From Dasypus novemcinctus (lineage: Eukaryota > Chordata > Mammalia > Cingulata > Dasypodidae), in the NCBI RefSeq assembly GCF_030445035.2, contig NC_080699.1, forward strand, positions 248,001 through 312,000: a stretch of 64,000 nucleotides of DNA. The letters run 5' to 3'. The position numbers and the translations under genes were made by a program. The notes under the pieces are model-generated. The model saw only the letters and a list, made by a program, of their open reading frames with translations. It ran no database searches and had not been told where the DNA came from. Below are positions 57,894 through 64,000 of the stretch, one piece after another. Within the stretch, counting starts at the first letter, position 1. Every line of letters begins with the position of its first letter.

Positions 57894-60800
57894 ATATGAT
57901 CAATATTCTCACATAGAAAAAGTAAAACACAGATAAGTGAAAGATATCAGGAAAATGATGAATGAACAATATGAGAATCTCAACAAAGAATAATTTTAAC
58001 AAGGAACCAAACAGAAATACTTCAGCTGAAGACCACCCTAAATAAAAATTCCTTAGAGGGTTTCATCAGCAGTTTGGAGCTGGCAGAAGAAAGAATCAGT
58101 GAATTCAAAGAAAAGACAAGAGAAATGATTCAGTTGAAGAGCAGGAAGGAAAAAGAATGAAAAGTGAGCAGAGCCTAAGGTCTGTTAGATACCTTCAAGT
58201 ATACCAATATATGCATTATGGGAATCCCAGAAGGAGAAGAAATAAAGGGGCAGAAAAAATGTTCAAAGAGATAATGGCTGAAAACACCCCAAATTTAGTG
58301 AAAGGCATGAATACAAATATTTGAAGAGCCCACTGAACACTAAAGAGGATAAGTTCAAAGAGAATCATATCCAGACACATGGTAGTCAAACTGCCAAATG
58401 ACAATGACAAGGAAAGAGTTCTGGAAGCTGCAAGAGAAAAGCAACATGCCATGTACAGGACAGTCCCAATAAGATTAACTGTCACTTTCTCATCAGAAAT
58501 CCTGGAGGCAAAAAGGCAATGGGAAAAAATAAAATACTAAAACATTTGCCAACCAAGAATTTTATACCCAGTGAGACTGTCTTTCAAAAATGAGGGAGAG
58601 ATGAAGACATTCCAAGTAGGTAAAAGCTGAGGGAGTCCATCACCACTTGACCTGCCCTACAAGCAGTAGTAAAGGGCTGAAAGGACAGGACGTTAGGATA
58701 GTGGATTGAAGCAGTGTAAGAAATAAAGACCATCCAGCAAAGGGAGTCCTGTGGGTAATTAAAACTGCCAATGCTACTATATTGCTTTTTCAGTTATGTA
58801 ACTCCACTTTTTACTTCCTAAAGTTTCTAAAATGTAAATTCCTAAAATGTAATGATAAATCTATGGATTTGGTCCTACAGTATGTAAAGACATAATTTGT
58901 AAAATGTATAAAAGGTAGGGGGACAGAGAGGTATAGGAACAGAGCTTGTGTATGCTATTGAATTTAAGTTGGTATTGAATTAAATGTGATTGCTATAGAT
59001 GTAAGATGATATATGTAAGCTCCATGGTAACCCAAAAAAAATATCTGAAAAATACATACAGAAGGAACTGAGAAAGGACTGAAAATGCATACTAAAAAAA
59101 AAATCAAATAAATATGAAAGTAGACATTAATGGAAGAATTGAGGAAAAATGGATAGGACTTACAAAGACCAAAGTAGTAAAATGGCAGAAGAAAGTCCTG
59201 CATTACTGGTAGTTATTTTACTTAAATTTTATTGTGTTTTTTGTTTGTTTATCTTTTGCCAGTATTATTTTAAATATAAATGAATTAAACTCTCCAGTGA
59301 AAAGGCAGACATTGGCAGAATGGATAAAAAGCATGACCCAACTATATGCTGTTCACAAGACACCTGGAATTCAAAGATGCAAGTAGGTGCAAAGTGAAGG
59401 GATGGAAAAAAATATACCATGCAAATAATATATAAAAATACAAATGAGAGCTGAGGTAGTTATACTAATATCAGATAAAATAGACTTTCAGTCAAAAACT
59501 GTTATGCGGGACAAAAAAAGGTCACTATAAACTGAAAAAGGGGTCAATTCAACAAGAATATATAACAGTTATAAATATATATACACATAATGGAGAGCCC
59601 CATAATATATGAAGCAAATATTGATAGATTTAAAGGGAATAGTAGTTCTATATTAGTAGTAGGAGATGTCAGTACACCACTTTCAATAATGGATAGGACA
59701 TCTAGACAGAAGATCAATAAGAAATAGAAGACTAGAACAATTCTACAAACCAGCTATACCTAACAAATATATAGCACACACACACAGAAATAAACAGTAC
59801 ACCTCACCCAGCAGCTGCGGAACACCATTCTCCTTTAGTGCATTTGGGTCATTCCCAAGGATAGACCATATGTTAGGTCACAAGACAAATCTCAGTATGT
59901 TTAAAAATATTAAAATAATACAATGTGTCTTCTTCAACCAAAGAGGAATGAAACTAGAAGTAACAGAGCGAGAACTGGAAAATTCACAAATATGTGGAAA
60001 TTAAATAACAAAATCATAGCAACCAATTGGTTAAAGAAGAAAGCAATAGAGAAATTAGGGAATATCTTGAGGTGGATGAAAATGAAAACACAACATACCA
60101 AAACTTATGAGATGCAGCAAAGGTAGAATTGAGAGGGGAATTTATAGCTCTAAATGCTTACATTAAAAAGAAGAATGATCTCAAATGAGAGCTCTAAGGT
60201 CATACCTGAAAGTGTGAAAAAGAAGGGCAAACTGAAGCCAATGTGAGCAGAAGGAACAAAATAACAAATTAGAACAAAGATGAAGTACAGAATTTTAAAA
60301 AAGAGAGAACCAACAAAATCAATAGCAATTTTTTAGCAAGATTAATAAAATTAATAAAACTTTAGTTAGACTGATGAAAAAAAAGTGAGAGGATGCCAAT
60401 AACTAAAATATGAAGTCAAATAAGGGGACATTACTACTGACTCCATGGAAATAAAAAGGATTATAAGAGGATACTATGAACATTGTATGCTAACAATTAG
60501 ATAACCTAGATGAAATGGACAAATTCCTAGAAACATACAATTACCTACACTTACTCAAGAAGAAATAGAAGATCTCAGCAGACCAGTAACATGGAAAGAG
60601 CTTGAACCAGTCATCAATACCTCCCTACAGAGAAAAGCCAAAGACCAGATGGCTACACTGGTGAATTTTACCAGACATTTCAAGAAGAATTAACACATTT
60701 CCTACTCACACTCTTCCAAAAAACTGAAGAGGATGGAACACTTCCTAACTTATTCTATGAGGCCAATGTTATCCTAATATCAAAGCCAGACAAAGATACC

Positions 60801-61004
60801 ACAAGAAAAGGAAATAACAGACCAATAACCCTTATGAAAATAGATGGAAAAATTCTCAATATTAGCAAATCATATCCAACAGCACATTAAAGGAGTTATA
60901 TACCATGATCAAGTGAGGTTTATCCCAGTATGCAAGGGTGGCTCAACATAAAATCAGTTAGTGTAGTACACCACATTAATAGAACCATGGGAAAAAACAC
61001 TTGA

Positions 61005-61340
61005 ACAGATGTTTGCACACTTATGTTCATAGCAGTATTATTCACAATTGCTAAAAGATAAAAGCAACCCACATGTCCATCAAGAGATGAATGGATAAAA
61101 AAAATAGGGTATGTACATACACTGTAATATTATTCAGCCTTAAAAAAGGAATGAAGTTCTGATAGATGTAACATGGATGAACCTTGAAGACATATTGAGT
61201 AAAATGAGCCAGACACAAAAAGACAAATATTATATGATCTTACTTATATGAAATATTTAGAAAAAAATTCATAGAGTCAGAAACTACAATACTGGTCGCC
61301 AGGGCCAGGGTGGAGTTAGAGAATGAGGAATTAAAACTTA
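61005..61340 (+). mobile_element. L1 3' end inserted in L1 ORF2
   Basis: ORF2 C-terminal sequence ('tcatagcagtattattcacaattg', 'acccacatgtccatcaagagatgaatgg'), then a short tail. RT sequence of the host L1 flanks it on both sides. Confidence 0.6.
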
Positions 61341-63060
61341 ATTGTTACAGAGACCAAGGCCAAGATGTCCACTATCATAACTGCTATTCAAAATCGCAGT
61401 GAATTTCTAGCCAACTCAATAAGGAAAGAAAAGAGAGAAAAGTCATGATGAAGGGGAAAAAACCCATCTCTATGTGCAGATTACATGATTGTTTACATAC
61501 AAAATTCTAAGGAATCTGCAAAAAACAAAAATCTAATAGATGATGTCAGCAAGGTTACAGGATACAAGAGCAACATACAAAAATCAATTGTTATTTCTAT
61601 ACACTGACAATGAACACATGGAATGCAATATTAAAAATAGAAACCCACTGACAATCACTCAAAAAATAAATACTTAGGTGTAAATCTAACAAACCTTATA
61701 TAAGATTTTGTATATTAAAACAAAACACTGATAATGAAATCAGAGAAAATCCAAATAAGTGGAGAGATGTATTATGTTCATGGATTGGAAGACTCGACAT
61801 ACTAATGGTGTCGGTTCCCCCCAAATTGATATACAGGTTTCATGCAATTCCTGTAAATACCTCAGTAAGTTTTTTGTAGACATAGCCAAGATAATTCTAA
61901 AACTTATATGTTCAGGAACTAGAATAGTTAAAACAATTCTGAGAGGAGAAGAAAGGGGGAGGATTCACTCTGATTACAGTATTTATTACATTACAATCAT
62001 GGAGTCCTTGTGGATTATTGACAGAGGGATTGATGCATAGATCAATGGAATAAAGAACCCAGAACAGCCCCACGAAAGTGTGGCCAACTGAGTTTTGATG
62101 AAAGCGCAAAAGCAATTCAATGAAGGAAGGAGAATCTTTTCAACAAATGGTGCTGGATCCACTGGATATTCATAACCCCCCGCGCACCTTGACCTCAGCC
62201 TCACACTTTATACAGAAAAGTAGCTCAAAATAGAGCTCAGACTTAAATGTAAACTGTAAAACTATGAGACTTTTAGAAGATGACACAGAAGAAAAATGTT
62301 CTGGATCTAGGGCTTGGTGACGAGGTCTTCAGTGTGACACCAAAAGCTCGATCCACAACAGGAATAATGGATAAATTGGTCCTCATCAAAATTAAAAACT
62401 TTTGCTCCACAGATACCCTGATAAAAAGATGATAAAACAAGCTATACAGTTGGAGAAATATTTACAAACCGCTTATCCAACAAAGGACTAGGATTTGGAA
62501 TATATAAAAACTATCAAAGCTCAACAGTAACTAAAACAAACAATCCCATTAGAATATGGGCCAAAGGAATGAAGAGCTAAGGAGACATCACTGTGACACC
62601 CCTAACAGAACATCTAAATTAGAACATCTAAATAAAAAAAAAATAGTTATAATACCAAATTCTGGCAAGGATGCATTGAAACTGGATCTTTCATAAATTG
62701 CTGGTGGGAATATAAAATGGCACAGCCACTCAGGAAAATTGTTTGGCAGTTGAGAGAAAAAACTAAACAGATACTAAGCAGATGACCCAACAATTGTACT
62801 CCTGGACATTTTTCTGAGAGAAAAACCTACAAAACATACAAAACATACAAAAACCTGTATGTGATTTTCATAGCAGTTTATTCATAATAGCCCCAAACTG
62901 GAAACAACCAAAATGTCTCAAGGTAAATGGCCAAACTTGGACTACTACTCAATAATAAAAGGAATGAACTACTGATACCAGCAGCAATTTGGAAGGATCT
63001 CAAAGGCTTTATGCTAAAAGAAAAAAAAGCCAATCTTAAAAGGTCACATAAATGACAAAA

Positions 63061-63789
63061 TTACTGAGATGGAAAACAGATTGGCAAGAGAACGCCTCAG
63101 GTGAATGAATGCAGTTCTGGCCACGGGGACCCAGCCAGAGGATGCTGCAGTGCTGAGCCTGAGAGGTCAGGCTCACATTGCTAAGTTGCAACTTGCAGTT
63201 CCACTTCAGGGTCAGGCTTGTTGCCTGGCCATGTCTGTCCCCAACAGAGGCTGGGAAATGTAGCTGTCTCGTTAACTGGACACATTTCCACCCTGGAAAA
63301 TGTCAGAGCTCAGTTCATGTGAGGAAAGGAAGAAGGCACGGTGGGTGGGCGCCTGGCTCCTGAATGGAAGCAGGAGAAAGAGGAGGAGGATTTGGACAGA
63401 GTTTTACCCCTGGACATGGTGAGAAGCAGTCAGAATGTAGGACACATATTGGAGCTAGTGCCAGGACTTGGTCTAGGAACATGCAGGGCTCGTGTCTGAG
63501 CAGCTGGTAGCTGTGGTGCTGTGAAGGTCACAGGGCTGCTTAGAACATAGGAGATTTGAGATGATGTCTCTTGACATCCTGTGGAAACATCAGTGTTGAA
63601 AGGTTTTTGGAAATAGAATTCTGGATCTCAGAAGTACGTGCTGCAGATACAGATTTGGAAGTAATCAGAACAAACTGGCATTAGAATGTTCATTAGAAAT
63701 TTCTGACATTCAGGAAACATTTTATTTCTAAAGAGTTTCTGGTATTGGGAAAGCAGATTTTATCAGTTTGGCTAATTCTTCCCCTTTAG
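63061..63789 (+). other. Intronic, low-copy sequence
   Basis: Nothing exon-like until the acceptor TTCTTCCCCTTTAG at 63789. Confidence 0.5.
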
Positions 63790-63963
63790 GATCCAGTGAA
63801 ACAACTGGCTCCTACTATGGCTCCAGGTTTTAATAGAAAAAACATAAATGACTATCCTTACATGTACTTAACATTGCACTCTCATCAAATAGACCTTTTG
63901 GCAAGAAGGAATTTTAATTGTCCTGGAGATTGGTGTACAGAACCCAGTCTAACGTGTTGCCAG
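63790..63963 (+). CDS. Internal coding exon of an unnamed gene
   Basis: A good acceptor (pyrimidine run then TTTAG, 63776-63789) and donor CAG|GTAAAC bound 174 bases, exactly 58 codons, open in only this frame and phase 0 at both ends. Three Cys fall near the C-terminal end (Cys-Cys-Gln at the last codons) and a Cys-Pro-Gly-Asp-Trp-Cys motif precedes them. The ATG at 63817 has a good context (A at -3, G at +4) and could be the start if the upstream exon is untranslated. I do not recognise the protein family. No repeat matches this exon. It lies about 17.6 kb downstream of the CpG island on the same strand. Confidence 0.7.
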
Positions 63964-64000
63964 GTAAACATTTGTGTACTATTAATTATATCATTTGTAT

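Larger units (their letters stand above)
57660..63060 (+). mobile_element. Old L1, nearly complete, broken up
   Basis: ORF1 region (57930-58700), ORF2 endonuclease from about 59280, RT region to about 61000, later RT and C-terminal parts at 61340-63050. Interrupted by a short SINE (57812-57893) and by a foreign L1 tail (61005-61340). Decayed; no frame beyond about 90 codons. Confidence 0.75.

Overview
The window is mammalian nuclear DNA from a xenarthran, most probably an armadillo such as Dasypus. The main evidence is at least eight copies of a long tRNA-headed SINE with a tail of repeated AATA units, which matches the DAS-SINE family known from Xenarthra. The many L1 elements also share 3' tails with each other and not with the usual primate or rodent ones. 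The species call is inferred from these repeats; no gene in the window settles it. Almost no host coding sequence is present, and most open frames are chance frames or decayed transposon genes.

Layout. 1-6185: an L1 tail, then an old minus-strand L1 split by a MaLR (MLT1-type) provirus. That provirus holds two DAS-SINEs, an L1 tail and a minisatellite. 6620-17450: a plus-strand L1 backbone broken by LTR insertions of one ERVL-like family and by a cluster of class I (gammaretrovirus-like) ERV remnants at 10028-16350. The cluster holds decayed gag, protease, RT and Env-TM, and lacks the middle of pol and most of env. 17541-25138: a long L1 (ORF1 end, ORF2, and a 3' UTR of about 2.8 kb) carrying a DAS-SINE. 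25139-28606: old L1 tails, a dimeric SINE, an MIR and a DAS-SINE. 28607-36420: mostly low-copy sequence with an MLT2-like solo LTR, a textbook DAS-SINE, a twin-primed L1 and an L2 trace. 36790-42699: a 5.9 kb minus-strand L1 with a matched target duplication, then a betaretrovirus-like solo LTR. 44587-45298: a young L1 tail with a pure poly-A.

45540-46330 is a strong CpG island and the only host promoter I can support. It carries an RFX X-box-like site and a splice donor at 46171. A small exon follows at 47041-47116, and a 174-base coding exon lies at 63790-63963. I read these as the start of one plus-strand gene whose first intron is about 16-17 kb and filled with repeats. I do not recognise the protein. 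50144-63060 is intronic sequence with old L1/HAL1, DAS-SINEs, a tRNA-Ala-like short SINE and another ERVL-like solo LTR.

The history rests mainly on target-site duplications that can be read directly: 5 bp for the ERVL-like LTRs, 6 bp for the betaretrovirus-like LTR, and about 8-16 bp for LINEs and SINEs. I found no CRISPR array, rRNA gene, functional tRNA gene or intact mobile element gene.
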